From positions 682,001-746,000 of the forward strand of contig NC_008571.1 of assembly GCF_000060345.1 (NCBI RefSeq): DNA of 64,000 nucleotides, in the 5' to 3' direction. Position numbers and translations under genes: made by a program. The DNA is from Christiangramia forsetii KT0803 (GTDB taxonomy: Bacteria; Bacteroidota; Bacteroidia; Flavobacteriales; Flavobacteriaceae). Under the pieces are notes generated by a model. It searched no databases and was not told the DNA's origin. It was given only the letters and a program-made list of their open reading frames with translations. Positions 63,850 through 64,000 of this stretch are shown here, piece by piece. Positions within the stretch are counted from its first letter, which is position 1, and the number at the start of each line of letters is the position of its first letter.

Positions 63850-64000
63850 ATGGAAAAAGCAGTGAAACCGAACCATATCGGTAGAAAGATTGGACGCATC
63901 AGGGAACTTCGGGGGATGAAGCAGGAAACCTTGGCGGAGGAACTGGGAATCAGTCAACAGGCCGTATCAAAGATAGAGCAGTCCGAGAAGGTCGAGGACG
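63850..64000 (+). CDS. XRE/Cro-type helix-turn-helix regulator (partial)
   Basis: The first 50 codons are in the window. The sequence IGRKIGRIRELRGMKQETLA followed by EELGISQQAVSKIEQ is a clear XRE helix-turn-helix (about residues 10-50). The gene runs off the right edge. It is divergent from the NTase-HEPN gene with 126 bp between the starts, the usual layout of a regulator and its target. Confidence 0.85.
   Translation, partial: MEKAVKPNHIGRKIGRIRELRGMKQETLAEELGISQQAVSKIEQSEKVED

Larger units (their letters stand above)
61026..64000. mobile_element. Start of an integrative element inserted at tRNA-Ser
   Basis: The segment begins right after the tRNA and contains a tyrosine recombinase, a remnant-rich spacer, a degenerate NTase-HEPN gene and a divergent XRE regulator. 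From about 62.6 kb the base composition rises: the line at 62881 is 50% G+C against roughly 28-40% in lines sampled elsewhere. The far end and the second attachment site lie outside the window, so the length and type (conjugative or not) are unknown. Confidence 0.65.

Overview
The window is chromosomal DNA of a member of the Bacteroidota, most likely a marine Flavobacteriaceae close to Gramella/Christiangramia. The genus is an inference from gene content and order; no comparison was run. Supporting signs are AT-rich DNA, repeated -7 promoter boxes of the TAnnTTTG type (sometimes with TTG 18-21 bp upstream), a SusC/RagA-style TonB receptor, the gliding/T9SS protein PorD, a T9SS C-terminal sorting domain, a monomeric isocitrate dehydrogenase, an RprX/RprY-like two-component pair, and small omega and BamD proteins of Bacteroidota type.

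Layout. 1-4.8 kb (minus): Bcr/CflA efflux pump, TonB-dependent receptor, DUF4249 lipoprotein, small membrane protein. 4.9-5.5 kb: a one-domain pseudo-DEAD-box protein. 5.6-13.3 kb (minus): icd, rplS, trmD, a coiled-coil membrane protein, a long GAPDH, a DegP/DegQ protease. 13.5-16.9 kb (plus): dapF, GNAT, mltG, a lysozyme-fold protein. 16.9-19.5 kb (minus): RsmI-like methylase, LMW phosphatase, dnaA. 19.7-23.2 kb: thioesterase, then the overlapping ribD-HAD-EamA-YigZ cluster. 23.2-28.6 kb (plus): GNAT, prmC, LOG, VOC, ligA, D-Ala-D-Ala dipeptidase. 28.9-30.6 kb (minus): a 5'-nucleotidase split into two exported proteins. 31-38.3 kb (plus): membrane protein, DUF6913-dapA, then bamD-rpoZ-coaBC-porD-recN. 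38.3-44.4 kb: two heptamer arrays, fabI, glycosyltransferase, YbbR protein, coaE, histidine kinase and response regulator. 44.6-49.4 kb: a giant T9SS-secreted surface protein. 49.4-58.5 kb (minus): miaA, potassium channel, DUF3857 protein, exonuclease/GIY-YIG fusion, YggS, DUF1015, hydroxyacyl-CoA dehydrogenase, Gfo/Idh oxidoreductase. 58.6-60.7 kb: pcm and an M28 peptidase.

From 60.9 kb the character changes. A tRNA-Ser(UGA) is followed by a tyrosine recombinase of Bacteroidota mobile-element type, then by DNA near 50% G+C carrying a degenerate nucleotidyltransferase-HEPN protein divergent from an XRE-type regulator cut by the window end. This looks like one end of an integrative element inserted at the tRNA gene.

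Most of the window is housekeeping: lysine/peptidoglycan precursors (dapA, dapF, mltG, D-Ala-D-Ala dipeptidase), CoA synthesis (coaBC, coaE), DNA maintenance (dnaA, ligA, recN), translation and tRNA modification (rplS, trmD, prmC, miaA), and envelope assembly (bamD, porD). The less ordinary material is the pseudo-helicase, the adjacent heptamer arrays before fabI, a family of dispersed intergenic hairpins, a possible small transcript between rplS and icd, apparently leaderless promoters, and the tRNA-Ser island.
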